Positions 17,128-26,244 are shown, counted from the stretch's first letter. The stretch is 64,000 bases of DNA from Roseiarcus sp963832305 (GCA_963832305.1 CAWHTU010000018.1:372001-436000); one strand, 5' to 3'. Numbers and translations are program-made. Notes: generated by a model not told the origin, from the sequence alone.

Positions 17128-17730
17128 TCAGGCCAGCAAATTGGCGACCTTGCGGCCGAACGCGCGCCCAGGGCCGAGACCAGCAAAGCCGATAAGCATC
17201 ATGATCCACGTCCCGGCCTCGGGGACGGTTGTCCCGATCTGTACGGTCAGGCTGCCATCCTCGCCGGGGCTGGGACTCCAAGTGTAGAGGTATGTCCCAG
17301 GCGCTAGACCGAGCGAAGCGAGCGTCGCATCGTTGTAAGTCGCGGAGCCTGAAAGCGCGGTCCCAGAAATGTAGCCCCTCGGAAGCCAGAGATACCCAAC
17401 GATTTCCTCCACCGCGAAGGGGTCTCCGGCGGAGCTCGACGAGAAAGTAACGACGTCTGATCCGAGGGACTTCGGCCCGCTAATACCGGAATAAACATCA
17501 AAATTTCCGAACCCAACCAAGGCGTAGGCGTTGGAGGGGTGAATTTCCGGTGTACCGCCGATAGCTGGGAAAGCAAACGTGAGGCCGGCCAGGTCGATGG
17601 CGCCGCTGACCGTGGACACCACGTTGTCGCCGTCCTGCATGATGTCGAGTGTGGCGCCAGGTATCGCGCCTGCTTCCGACCGGCCCGCAAGGCCAAAGGC
17701 CACTGCGAACATTAATACCCGCAGCTTCAT
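17128..17730 (-). CDS. PEP-CTERM (PEPxxWA type) sorting-signal protein
   Basis: From the ATG at 17730 the product has 200 residues with a signal peptide (MKLRVLMFAVAFGLAGRSEA), a beta-rich middle and a C-terminal sorting signal. The signal is VPEAGTWIMMLIGFAGLG followed by a basic cluster (GRAFGRKVANLLA). Such signals direct proteins to an exosortase/archaeosortase system for cleavage and surface attachment, usually with exopolysaccharide. No exosortase gene lies in the window. Codon and base use are less GC-rich than neighbours. It sits on the opposite strand between the aminotransferase and a copy of that gene's tail, so it marks a rearranged site. Confidence 0.85.
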   Translation of the reverse strand: MKLRVLMFAVAFGLAGRSEAGAIPGATLDIMQDGDNVVSTVSGAIDLAGLTFAFPAIGGTPEIHPSNAYALVGFGNFDVYSGISGPKSLGSDVVTFSSSSAGDPFAVEEIVGYLWLPRGYISGTALSGSATYNDATLASLGLAPGTYLYTWSPSPGEDGSLTVQIGTTVPEAGTWIMMLIGFAGLGPGRAFGRKVANLLA

Positions 17731-17834
17731 GGGGCCGCTCCCCATTTGGAGAAGGGCAATTGTCAACACACAATGGGGAGATTCACCATTCTCCGTTTGG
17801 TTGTCAACCTTCGCCGACTCGCATCGGAACACGT

Positions 17835-18017
17835 GAGCTTCTCGGCAGCCCAGGCGCGCGTATCGATCGTGCGCTCGACTATTCGTTCTTTGAGGACGGA
17901 ATCATGATCCGCCAGGCCGGCGACGCGGTCGAACTGATGCTGCGGCTCACAATCAACGAGAGGGAAATCGGCGAGATCATGGATAAGACTGAGGCGTCGA
18001 TCAAAGCGGCGGCGTAG
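17835..18017 (+). pseudogene. Decayed duplicate of the aminotransferase C-terminus
   Basis: The frame reads LLGSPGARIDRALDYSFFEDG, then GIMIRQAGDAVELM, and ends IGEIMDKTEASIKAAA before TAG. It aligns with the last 55-60 residues of the intact enzyme (GSPGLRGYRALDHSFFEAG ... EIMDKVGASIKAAA) with many substitutions but no gap. There is no start codon or PLP domain, so it is a remnant. The divergence shows that the duplication is old or that the fragment came from a paralogue. Confidence 0.88.
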
Positions 18018-18160
18018 ACCAAAGGGCAGGGCGCAAAGGGTCACGGCCAAAGGACGCTTTCGAGCGCGACGACGTCGCGTTTTTGAGGCTTCCCTTCGTT
18101 CGCTAGTCGTCGACGCTGTCGGGCGCGGCGCGTTTGTAGAGCCGGCGGGCGGAGCGGTCC

Positions 18161-19345
18161 ATGTCGCCTTTGGTGTTCGCCCTTTTTCTCGCGACATTCG
18201 CAATTGGCACGACCGAGTTTGCAGTCGTCGGCATGCTGCCGGACATCGCCGCTAATCTCGACATTAGCATCTCGCAGACAGGTCTGCTCGTCAGCGGCTA
18301 TGCGATCGGGGTGGCTGTGGGCGGACCTGTCATTGTCGTGCTGACCGCGTCTCAGCCGCGCAAGCGGACGCTTCTGCAACTCTGCGCGATCTTCGTCGTC
18401 GGCCACATATTCGCTGCGCTCGCGCCGGACTATGGTTGGCTCATGGGCGCGAGGGTGCTGGCGGCGGTTTCGCACGCCTCGTTCCTCGGAATTGCCGCGA
18501 TCGTGGCGGCGGGGAGCGTTCCGCCCGAGCGCAGTTCGCGCGCCGTGTCCTTCGTGTGGCTGGGGTTCTCGGCTGCGAGCCTGGTCGGCGTGCCGAGTGC
18601 GACCGCGATCGGCCACGCATTTGGCTGGCGCGCCGCTTTCTGGATGCTCGCGGCCGTTGGCCTCGTCGCCGGGGCGGCTCTTCAGCGCTGGATGCCCGCG
18701 TCTCCGCGCAGCGAGGCGTCGAACTTGAGACAGGAAGTCGTCGCTCTCAGGCGTCCGCAGGTGCTGTTGGCTATGGCGATGAGCCTTCTCGTCTGCGCTT
18801 CGACCTTCGCCGTTTTCACCTATGTCGCGCCGCTCCTCTTGGAAGACACGGGGATCTCGGCTGGCGCGCTTCCGCTCATGCTGTTGTTGTTCGGCGTAGG
18901 CGGCGCGGCGGGCATGGTGATCGGCGGCCGGCTCGGCGACTGGAAGCCTTTGGAGTCGGTCGCGGTGCTCTCGCTTGCCTATGCTGTCTTCTATCTCGTC
19001 TTGACGGCGGTCATCGGCAGCGTCGTGCTCATGGGCGCCGCTATGATCCTCTGGGGCTTTCTGTTCCTGGCGCCGTGCGTCCCATTGCAGACACGCGTGG
19101 TGAGGAAAGCGATCGACGGCCCGAACCTTGCCTCGACGCTGAACCAGTCCGCCTTCAACGTGGGCAATGCGCTCGGGCCGACGCTCGGCGCCGCGGCGCT
19201 TGCGCTCGGATTCGGTTATCGCACGTTGCTGTGGATCGGGGCTGTGCTCGCGCTCCTCTGCGCCGCGACCGCCCTTTTTTCTCGCGCGCTCGAAGGCAGC
19301 AAGCCGGTTCCCCCGCAGGACGGACGTCCTGGTGACCCTCACTGA
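18161..19345 (+). CDS. MFS transporter, drug:H+ antiporter 1 type
   Basis: The 394-residue protein has twelve predicted membrane segments. It starts MSPLVFALFLATFAIGTTEF, which matches the AraJ/YdhP/Cmx branch of the DHA1 family, where members export sugars, chloramphenicol or other small molecules. The conserved cytoplasmic loop is less basic than usual (VVLTASQPRKRTLLQLC), and the motif-C region of segment 5 is recognisable. A single long helix-loop (LRQEVVALRRPQVLLA) separates the halves. No regulator gene is adjacent. Substrate unknown. Confidence 0.9.
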   Translation: MSPLVFALFLATFAIGTTEFAVVGMLPDIAANLDISISQTGLLVSGYAIGVAVGGPVIVVLTASQPRKRTLLQLCAIFVVGHIFAALAPDYGWLMGARVLAAVSHASFLGIAAIVAAGSVPPERSSRAVSFVWLGFSAASLVGVPSATAIGHAFGWRAAFWMLAAVGLVAGAALQRWMPASPRSEASNLRQEVVALRRPQVLLAMAMSLLVCASTFAVFTYVAPLLLEDTGISAGALPLMLLLFGVGGAAGMVIGGRLGDWKPLESVAVLSLAYAVFYLVLTAVIGSVVLMGAAMILWGFLFLAPCVPLQTRVVRKAIDGPNLASTLNQSAFNVGNALGPTLGAAALALGFGYRTLLWIGAVLALLCAATALFSRALEGSKPVPPQDGRPGDPH

Positions 19346-19493
19346 CGGAATTGCGGGCCGATTTGACGCCCAAAGCGTCGATGCGCCTCGATTTTGAGCG
19401 ACGGACGCGCTTCCATTTCGGCGAGCCCGATGTATGAATTGTGACGGGCGCGCCTGGCCAAGGTCATAAGGCGCGAAACATGGGAGTGGGCTG

Positions 19494-20361
19494 ATGACAC
19501 GGAAAAGCATAAAGGCGCTGGGTCTCAGCGCGGCGCTCGCGACGGGTCTTGCCTTCACGCCGACCGCTTTCGCCAAGGACTGGAAGACCGTCGTCATCGG
19601 CATGGAGGGGGCCTATGAGCCCTGGAACCTGACCGAACTCGAGCGGCAAGATCGTCGGCTTCGAGCCCGACCTGGTGATGGATCTCTGCAAGCGCGCGGG
19701 CTTTGAGTGCAAGATTATCGCGCAGGATTGGGACGGCATGATCCCAGGGCTGAAGGCGGGCAAGTTCGACGTCATCATGGACGGCATGTCGATCACCGAC
19801 GAACGCAAGAAGGAGATCGACTTCTCGAAGCCCTATGCGGTGTCGCCGGGCGCCTTTCTCGCGCCGAAGGACAGCCCGCTCGCCAAAGCGACCGGCGCGG
19901 GCACGCTTATCAACCTCGACAAGGATCCCGCGGCGGGCGACGCCGCCATCAAGTCGGTGCAGGCGGCGCTCAAGGGCAAGACGCTCGGGGTGCAAGTGTC
20001 CACCACCCACGCCAATTTCGCTAGCCAGTATTTGAAGGGCGTCGCGGATGTGAAGGAATACAAGACCGCAGATGACCGCGATCTTGACCTCAAGTCGGGC
20101 CGCATCGACGCGTCGCTCGACGACTATCCTGTCATGGTCGCGACGGCCGAAAAGCCCGACGCCAAGGACCTCGCGGTTGTCGGGCCGAGATTCATCGGCG
20201 GCATGTTCGGCGCTGGGACAGGCCTCGGCATCCGCAAGAGTGACACCGATCTGACCGCCAAGTTCGACAAGGCGTTGGCGGAGGCGATCGCCGACGGGAC
20301 GGTGAAGAAGCTCTCGGAACAGTGGTTCAAGATCGACATGACGCCCCAACCAGGATCCTGA
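19494..20361 (+). pseudogene. Polar amino-acid ABC transporter substrate-binding protein, interrupted by a +1 frameshift
   Basis: The first frame (ATG at 19494) gives a signal peptide (LGLSAALATGLAFTPTAFA) and VIGMEGAYEPWNLT. The next frame then continues GKIVGFEPDLVMDLCKRAGF to the stop at 20361. The total is 868 nt, one too many. Removing one A at 19636-19637, which restores GACTC and reads LTDSSGKIVGFEP, yields a normal 288-residue family-3 receptor resembling lysine/arginine/ornithine- or octopine-binding proteins. It heads a complete operon with two permeases and an ATPase, all intact. If the break is real, uptake would lack its receptor; a sequencing error at the GANTC site is the likelier reading. 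Confidence 0.88.
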
Positions 20362-20405
20362 ACGCGCTCTTGCTTTAAAAGAGCGCGCCCCCGGAGGGCG
20401 CCGAG

Positions 20406-21122
20406 GTGGGCGATCTGGCGATCTTCGGCTTCGGTGAGGGCGGCTGGGGTTTGGCGCTCCTCGAAGGAGCGTTGATGACGCTTCTCGTCTCCGCCTGCGG
20501 CCTCCTGATTGGCGGGGCGATTGGCGGCCTCGTCGCCTGGGCTCGGCTCTCGGGAAAACTGTTTGCGGGCGGCGTGGGACAGGCCTACGCGGCGCTGTTC
20601 CGCGGCCTGCCTGAACTGCTCATCGTCTATTTCGTCTATTTCGGCACTTCGACGCTTCTGACCGAAACAGCCCACGCTCTCGGTCACGAGGGTTTCGTCG
20701 GAGTGCCGTCTTTCGCCGCTGGCGCGCTCGCCGTTGGCGTGATCTCGGGCGCGTATCAGGCGGAGGTGTTCCGCGCCGCCTATCTCGCCATCTCTCGCGG
20801 CGAGCTCGAGGCCGCGGTCAGCGTCGGCATGAATCGGGCGCTGTTGTTTCGCCGCATCATTGCTCCGCAGGTCCTTCGCTTCGCGTTGCCTGGACTTGGC
20901 AATCTCTGGCAGGTCGCGCTCAAGGATTCATCTCTGATCTCGGTCACGGGCCTGACCGAGCTCATGCGAATAAGTCAGGTCGGCGCCGGCTCGACCCACC
21001 GGCCTTTCGCCTTCTATCTTGGCGGGGCAGTGCTCTATCTCTTGATGACGCTTGCAACGACCCGCTTCTTCGACGCCGCCGAGGCGCGCGCCACCCGCGG
21101 CATGCGCCGCGCGACGGGTTGA
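20406..21122 (+). CDS. Polar amino-acid ABC transporter permease (HisQ/OccQ type)
   Basis: The 238-residue inner-membrane protein starts with GTG at 20406, 44 bp after the binding-protein gene. It has about five hydrophobic segments and the EAA loop (ELEAAVSVGMNRALLFRRIIAPQ) through which it contacts the ATPase. FRGLPELLIVYFVYFG is the typical first half of the HisM/HisQ-type fold. It pairs with the next permease as a heterodimer, taking up basic or other polar amino acids from the periplasmic receptor. The next gene begins 7 bp after its stop, so they are surely co-translated. Confidence 0.92.
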   Translation: MGDLAIFGFGEGGWGLALLEGALMTLLVSACGLLIGGAIGGLVAWARLSGKLFAGGVGQAYAALFRGLPELLIVYFVYFGTSTLLTETAHALGHEGFVGVPSFAAGALAVGVISGAYQAEVFRAAYLAISRGELEAAVSVGMNRALLFRRIIAPQVLRFALPGLGNLWQVALKDSSLISVTGLTELMRISQVGAGSTHRPFAFYLGGAVLYLLMTLATTRFFDAAEARATRGMRRATG

Positions 21123-21129
21123 GGCGCCG

Positions 21130-21822
21130 ATGGACTTCAACTTCATCTCCGGGACCTTCGTCCGCCTCATCGCTGCGCTGCCCCTCACGCTCTCGGTCTG
21201 GTTTCTTTCCGTTGTCCTCGGCGCGTTCGTCGCAGCGGGCGTGACATGGATGAGGGTCAGCGGCATGAAGCCGCTCGAGCTTTTCGCGCGCGCTTACGTC
21301 GCTGTCTTTCGCGGCACACCCCTGTTGATCCAACTCTTCGTCGTTTACTATGGCCTCGCTTCCCTGCCGGCAGTGCGCGCAAGCGTGGCTTGGCCGTTCC
21401 TGCGCGAGGCGTTCAACTGCGCGGTGCTGTCCCTCGCTCTCTGCACCGCGGCTTATCAGGCGGAGATCTTTCGCGGCGCGCTTCTTGCCGTGCCGCATGG
21501 ACAGGTCGAGGCGGCGCGCGCCTACGGCATGTCTGGGCCCCTCTTGTTCCGCCGCGTTATCTTTCCGATTGCGCTCAGGCACGCGCTGCCGGCCTATTCG
21601 ACGGAGATGATTTCGATGGTGAAGGCGACGGCGCTCGTGTCGCTCGTCACTCTGTGGGACGTGATGAGCGTGGCGTTGAAGATCCGCAACGACACGCTGG
21701 TCACCTATCTGCCGCTCATCCTTGCGGGAGCTATCTATTTCGTCGTCAACTATATCATCGGCGCCGCATTCCTGCTCCTCGAGCGGCGCTTGTCGCCGCA
21801 TCTCAGGCCCCGGCCAGGCTGA
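21130..21822 (+). CDS. Polar amino-acid ABC transporter permease (HisM/OccM type)
   Basis: The 230-residue protein starts MDFNFISGTFVRLIAALPLT at 21130; an upstream extension overlapping the previous permease is rejected because it is a basic Pro-rich stretch. FRGTPLLIQLFVVYYG is a family signature and GQVEAARAYGMSGPLLFRR is the EAA loop. It forms the second half of the transmembrane channel with the upstream permease. The ATPase gene follows after 11 bp. Nothing is abnormal. Confidence 0.93.
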   Translation: MDFNFISGTFVRLIAALPLTLSVWFLSVVLGAFVAAGVTWMRVSGMKPLELFARAYVAVFRGTPLLIQLFVVYYGLASLPAVRASVAWPFLREAFNCAVLSLALCTAAYQAEIFRGALLAVPHGQVEAARAYGMSGPLLFRRVIFPIALRHALPAYSTEMISMVKATALVSLVTLWDVMSVALKIRNDTLVTYLPLILAGAIYFVVNYIIGAAFLLLERRLSPHLRPRPG

Positions 21823-21833
21823 AGGAAGCGCCC

Positions 21834-22610
21834 ATGCCCGCCGAGACGCCCGCCCTCACGGTCGAGAAGATGCACAAACGCTTCGGCCAGCTCCAAGTCT
21901 TAAGGGGAATTTCGCTTACCGCCAATGACGGCGATGTGATCTCAATTCTCGGCTCGTCCGGATCAGGCAAGAGCACGTTTCTGCGCTGCATCAATTTGCT
22001 TGAAATCCCCGACGAAGGCGTTGTCACGGTCGCGGGCGAGATCATCAAAATGCGCCGGCGGCGCGACGGGCGGGCTGAGCCGGCAGACAGGAGGCAGGTG
22101 GATCGCATCCGCTCCGAACTCGGTATGGTGTTCCAGAGCTTCAACCTCTGGTCTCACCTGACCGTGCTTGAGAACCTGATCGAAGCGCCGGTCCATGTGC
22201 AAAAGCGCCCGCGGGCCGAATGCATCGAGGAGGCGCGCGCGCTTCTTGCGAAGGTCGGCATTGCGGACAAGTGGAGCCACTATCCAGCCCATCTGTCCGG
22301 CGGCCAGCAGCAGCGGGCCGCGATCGCGCGCGCGCTCGCCATGCGGCCGAAGGTGATGCTGTTCGACGAGCCGACCTCGGCGCTTGATCCTGAGCTCGTC
22401 GGCGAGGTGCTGCGGGTGATGCGGGCGCTCGCCGAGGAGGGACGCACCATGCTCGTCGTCACGCACGAAATGGCGTTTGCGCGGGACGTCTCGACGCGGC
22501 TCATGTTCCTGCATCAAGGCCTCGTCGAGGCGGAAGGATCGCCGCAAGAGCTTTTTTCCAGCTCGACCTCCGACCGCTTCCGCCAGTTCATTTCCAAGGA
22601 GCGGGGCTAG
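21834..22610 (+). CDS. Polar amino-acid ABC transporter ATP-binding protein (HisP/OccP type)
   Basis: The 258-residue ATPase starts at the ATG at 21834 (GGAAGCGCCC upstream). Walker A is GSSGSGKST, the signature is LSGGQQQR, Walker B is VMLFDEPTSALD, and the switch His is in VTHEMAF. Residues 70-85 hold a Lys/Arg-rich insertion (KMRRRRDGRAEPADRR) characteristic of HisP-like subunits of basic amino-acid importers. It energises import by the two permeases before it. It is the last gene of the operon. Confidence 0.95.
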   Translation: MPAETPALTVEKMHKRFGQLQVLRGISLTANDGDVISILGSSGSGKSTFLRCINLLEIPDEGVVTVAGEIIKMRRRRDGRAEPADRRQVDRIRSELGMVFQSFNLWSHLTVLENLIEAPVHVQKRPRAECIEEARALLAKVGIADKWSHYPAHLSGGQQQRAAIARALAMRPKVMLFDEPTSALDPELVGEVLRVMRALAEEGRTMLVVTHEMAFARDVSTRLMFLHQGLVEAEGSPQELFSSSTSDRFRQFISKERG

Positions 22611-22712
22611 GTCCGCCCTCATCTCGGCTGAGACGTTGAGAGGCGCCCCTCAGGCGGCCCGTGAGGCGATGGGTTGATGCGCCGCCTTCGCTCCTTCCCG
22701 GCTGCGATCTTG

Positions 22713-22728
22713 TGTGATCGGCATCACA
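22713..22728 (+). promoter_or_regulatory. Perfect CRP-type operator upstream of a membrane protein gene
   Basis: TGTGA-N6-TCACA, the full CRP/FNR-superfamily consensus half-sites, lies 72 bp before the ATG at 22800. A second inverted repeat, TTAAC-ACTGC-GTTAA (22750-22764), and a TATAGC hexamer follow between it and the gene. The arrangement fits a regulated promoter. A class III cyclase gene sits elsewhere in the window, but which CRP-like protein binds here is unknown. Confidence 0.5.
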
Positions 22729-22799
22729 GCGCGACCCGGGCGGCCGCGATTAACACTGCGTTAACAGTATAGCGAGCCCAGGTGGGCAGGAGGGGCGCT

Positions 22800-24383
22800 A
22801 TGGATGCCTCGGCCAGCGAACGGTCAATCGAAGCGCTGCAGACGGCGGATGTGCTTGTTCCGCTCATCTGCGCCGCCGTTGTCGCGGTCCATGCATGGGA
22901 CCGCTACAACACGCCCGAAAGCAATCGCGTCTCGACCACCCGTTCCGCTTTTCTGTTCACGGGCGCGGGCTATGTGAGCGCTTCGCTTATGATCTTCCTG
23001 CTCTTATCCAACGTCGTGCTGAAACCGGGCGGGATGATGCAGGGACTGCAGATTGCTCTCGGGATTGAAGGGCCGAAGCTGCTCCTCGAAAAATATTGCG
23101 CGTCGCCGGTTCTCGCCGCAGTCATCCTCACGGTTCTCCTGCCGCACGCGCCGATCCTGAGCTCGGCCGACGAGTGGCTGCTCAGGCGTTTCCAGGCCTG
23201 GGGGAGCATTCCGCACGGGGTCAGGGATCTCGCGGGCAAACTCGCGCCGCAGTTGCTTCGCGTGGGGACGGCCGACGTCGCTGAACTCGCGCAATGGATC
23301 GAATCGGAAGGTGATATTCCGAACGAACTCGCCGGGCTCGTTAGCGGCGACCCACCGGAAACCGCGCGCGGCGGGATGACCCGCGTGTTGCGTCTCTATC
23401 GCGAGCTGCAGAAACTCGAAGACATCCCGGCGTACGAGTCCGCTTTCCGCGCGCGCCAGGACGTCTGGCAGGCGATCCGGGACGACTTCCGCGTTTTCCT
23501 CGCCGAGTCTCAGGCCTTCTTCGTGCTGTTCGAGGAGCTGAAGCCGCTTGACGGTGAGGCAGGAGAGACGGCGCTGGCGAAGGCGCGGCGATGCTATCGC
23601 GACATCTGCCGCAAGATGCACCGCGACGCGAGCGAGTTTCTGGCGCAGCTTCTTCTCATGGTCGAGGGCTCCGATCAGCGGATCGTCAATCGCTTGCTGC
23701 CGATCCGTGTCGATGACACCCGAGTCGGCCCCGAATTGCAGGTCGGACCGTTCCTGTTCATGGGCGCAATGATGATCTTCGGGATGCTCGGGGTCGTCTC
23801 CCTTGTCTCCCCGCACAACACTGCCCTGCCGCCTGCGGTCAGCGCAATTCTCATCGGTACGACGCGCACCATAGGAATTCTCACCGCCGTCCTACCAAAA
23901 TTGCGCTGGGCTCAGTTTCGTCCGGATGGCCGCGGCGACCCGCCTTACCTCGCCTGGCTCGGCTGGGCGTTTGTTGCGGCGTTCGTCTCGTTCGTCATCG
24001 AGCGCGGGGCTTATGCGATCGCGGCTGGCGATCTCAGGGCGGCCTTCGATTTCGACCAATATGCGGTGCGGCCTATGGCGCCGATGGCTTTTGCGACGAG
24101 CCTCGTCATTTCGATCCTGTGCGACGTCGACCTCAATCTTGGCCAGGGACTGATGCGCCGGCTGTCGGAGGGCGTCATCGGCGCGGCCGCGGCGATTGTC
24201 GGCATCTTCATCTGTATCCGCCTATTGTCGCTTCCCGCCGCGACCGTCCAGGTGTGGTCCCCGATGCCCTATGTCATTTCGTCGGGGCTCGGATTTGTCG
24301 GCGGCTTTTTCGCGCCGTACTTCTACCGGCGCGCGCGCGACGAGGAGCCCGTCGCTCAGACGGCGCCGAGCCACGCCGTCTGA
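22800..24383 (+). CDS. Large multi-pass membrane protein of unknown function
   Basis: The 527-residue product starts at 22800, preceded by AGGAGGGGCGCT. Two hydrophobic segments lie near residues 13-75, then a charged cytosolic region of about 200 residues (LRLYRELQKLEDIPAYE, FFVLFEELKPLDGEAG), then about five segments (FLFMGAMMIFGMLGVV onward) and a short polar tail ending near a positive-inside FYRRARDEE. I recognise no enzyme motif. A CRP-type operator lies just upstream, so transcription may respond to a cyclic nucleotide or redox signal. The gene stands alone between an ABC operon and thpR. Confidence 0.75.
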   Translation: MDASASERSIEALQTADVLVPLICAAVVAVHAWDRYNTPESNRVSTTRSAFLFTGAGYVSASLMIFLLLSNVVLKPGGMMQGLQIALGIEGPKLLLEKYCASPVLAAVILTVLLPHAPILSSADEWLLRRFQAWGSIPHGVRDLAGKLAPQLLRVGTADVAELAQWIESEGDIPNELAGLVSGDPPETARGGMTRVLRLYRELQKLEDIPAYESAFRARQDVWQAIRDDFRVFLAESQAFFVLFEELKPLDGEAGETALAKARRCYRDICRKMHRDASEFLAQLLLMVEGSDQRIVNRLLPIRVDDTRVGPELQVGPFLFMGAMMIFGMLGVVSLVSPHNTALPPAVSAILIGTTRTIGILTAVLPKLRWAQFRPDGRGDPPYLAWLGWAFVAAFVSFVIERGAYAIAAGDLRAAFDFDQYAVRPMAPMAFATSLVISILCDVDLNLGQGLMRRLSEGVIGAAAAIVGIFICIRLLSLPAATVQVWSPMPYVISSGLGFVGGFFAPYFYRRARDEEPVAQTAPSHAV

Positions 24384-24451
24384 GGCACGCCAGTCGCGAC
24401 CCGCGATGCTAAGGGTGGGCTGACTTAGCCCTTATCCTTCTCGGAGTGGTC

Positions 24452-24985
24452 TTGCCTCGCCTGTTCACTGCGCTCGAATTGCCGGGGCCCGTCGCCGGCC
24501 AGATCGCGCAGATGCGCGGGGGCGTCGTCGGCGCGCGCTGGCTTGCGCCCGAGGACTATCACATTACGCTGCGCTTCATCGGCGATATCGACGCGCGCGC
24601 CGCCCATGAAGTCGCCGAGACGCTTGGCGACATTCACCGGCCGAAAGCGACTATCCGCTTCGAGGGCCTGAGCTGGTTCGGCGGCGACAGGCCGCGCGCG
24701 ATCGTCGCCAAGGTGAAAGCCGAGCCAGCGTTAGTCGACCTGCAGGCCGAGCAGGAGCGGCGCTTAAGGCGTATCGGCGTCGAGCCGGAGACGCGCAAAT
24801 ATACCCCGCATGTGACGTTGGCCAGGCTGCGCGGCGTAGCGCAGGCGGCGGTCGCCGACTACCTCGCCGCCCGGGGCGTGCTGGTCGCGGAAGGGTTCAC
24901 CGCCGAGCGCTTCGTGCTCTTTTCGGCCCGCGATGGGACAGGCGGCGGACCCTATGTTGTTGAGGCCGCCTATCCGCTGGGCTAG
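24452..24985 (+). CDS. thpR: RNA 2',3'-cyclic phosphodiesterase (ThpR / LigT family)
   Basis: The 177-residue enzyme has the two HxTx motifs of the 2H phosphoesterase fold, HITLRF near residue 40 and HVTLARL near 125. The TTG at 24452 gives the family's usual start MPRLFTALELP with GGAG 5 bp ahead; the GTG at 24446 is a weaker alternative. ThpR hydrolyses 2',3'-cyclic phosphates at RNA ends to 2'-phosphates and can ligate tRNA halves in vitro. It is followed 8 bp later by a P450 gene, so they are probably co-transcribed although no joint function is known. Confidence 0.92.
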   Translation: MPRLFTALELPGPVAGQIAQMRGGVVGARWLAPEDYHITLRFIGDIDARAAHEVAETLGDIHRPKATIRFEGLSWFGGDRPRAIVAKVKAEPALVDLQAEQERRLRRIGVEPETRKYTPHVTLARLRGVAQAAVADYLAARGVLVAEGFTAERFVLFSARDGTGGGPYVVEAAYPLG

Positions 24986-24993
24986 GGACGGGC

Positions 24994-26229
24994 ATGACGC
25001 CAACGATTGACGCCGCGCGGCGCCGCGTGCGCCTCGACCCGCGCGGCCCGGGCTTTTTCAACGACCCCTATCGCGCCTATGCCGCGATCCACGAAGCCTC
25101 GCCCGTGTTCTTCTGGGAGGACTACGGCTTCTGGTGCTTCGCCCGGCACGCCGACGTCTCGGCGCTATTGCGCGACCGCCGGTTCGGCCGCCAGATCACC
25201 CATCTGATGAGCCGGGCGGAACTGGGCTGGCCCGAGCCAAAGCCGCATCTTGCGTCGTTCGACGCGCTCGAGCGCCATTCGATCCTCGAGCTCGAACCGC
25301 CCGAGCACGCGAGGCTGCGCAACCTCGTCAATCGCGCCTTCGTCTCGCGCCGGATCGAAAAGCTCGGGCCCCGGATCGTCGCGCTGGCGCACGAGCGGAT
25401 CGAGGCGTTCGCGCCGGCGGGCTCCGCCGACCTGATTGCCGAGTTCGCCGCTCCTATTCCCGTCGCCGTGATCGCCGACCTCCTCGGCGTTCCGCGCGAG
25501 ATGGGGGCGACGCTCGTCGAATGGTCGCACAGGATGGTCGCGATGTACCAGTTCGGGGTGAATCGCGAGGTCGAGGAGCGCGCGGCCGAGGCGGCCCGCA
25601 CGTTCGCCGATTTCGTGCGCGCCTTTGCGCGCGCGCGTCGCGGCGATCCCGGCGACGATCTCATCAGTCAACTCCTTATCGCCGAAGGCGATGGCGGACG
25701 GTTGAACGAGGACGAACTGGTCGCGACCGTGATCCTGCTTCTGAACGCCGGCCACGAGGCGACAGTCCAGGCGATTGGCAACGGGGTGAAGGCGATGCTC
25801 GAACAGGGCGTCGATGCGCGGCTGGCGTTCGCGGACGAAAGCGCGACCGCCGCGACGGTCGAGGAAGCGCTGCGGTTCGATCCGCCGCTTCACCTGTTCA
25901 CGCGCTACGCGCTCGAAGAGGCAGAGTTCGCCGGCGTGCGACTCAAGAAGGGCGAGAAGCTCGGCCTTCTGCTCGGCGCCGCCAACCGCGATCCCGCGCG
26001 CTTTCCGGACCCGAACGTCTTCGACAGCAGGCGATCGCCCAATCCGCACGTGAGCTTCGGCGCCGGCATCCATTTCTGCGTCGGCGCGCCGCTGGCGCGG
26101 CTCGAGCTCACGGTCGCGCTGCCGATCCTGTTTGCCCGCCTGCCGGGCTTACGCCTCGCCGACACGCCGCGCTATCGCGATGCGTTCCATTTTCATGGGC
26201 TCGAGGCGCTCAAGGTCGAGTGGGGGTGA
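24994..26229 (+). CDS. Cytochrome P450
   Basis: The 411-residue soluble P450 shows the I-helix oxygen-activation segment LLNAGHEAT, the ExxR pair in EEALR, and the haem loop FGAGIHFCVGAPLAR with the ligand Cys362. The typical AGxxT is AGHEAT, a Glu variant common in bacterial CYPs. It would hydroxylate a small lipophilic or terpenoid substrate, drawing electrons from a ferredoxin and reductase. Neither is encoded next to it, and the substrate is unknown. It closely follows thpR. Full length. Confidence 0.95.
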   Translation: MTPTIDAARRRVRLDPRGPGFFNDPYRAYAAIHEASPVFFWEDYGFWCFARHADVSALLRDRRFGRQITHLMSRAELGWPEPKPHLASFDALERHSILELEPPEHARLRNLVNRAFVSRRIEKLGPRIVALAHERIEAFAPAGSADLIAEFAAPIPVAVIADLLGVPREMGATLVEWSHRMVAMYQFGVNREVEERAAEAARTFADFVRAFARARRGDPGDDLISQLLIAEGDGGRLNEDELVATVILLLNAGHEATVQAIGNGVKAMLEQGVDARLAFADESATAATVEEALRFDPPLHLFTRYALEEAEFAGVRLKKGEKLGLLLGAANRDPARFPDPNVFDSRRSPNPHVSFGAGIHFCVGAPLARLELTVALPILFARLPGLRLADTPRYRDAFHFHGLEALKVEWG

Positions 26230-26244
26230 GATCGGCGCTTTCGC

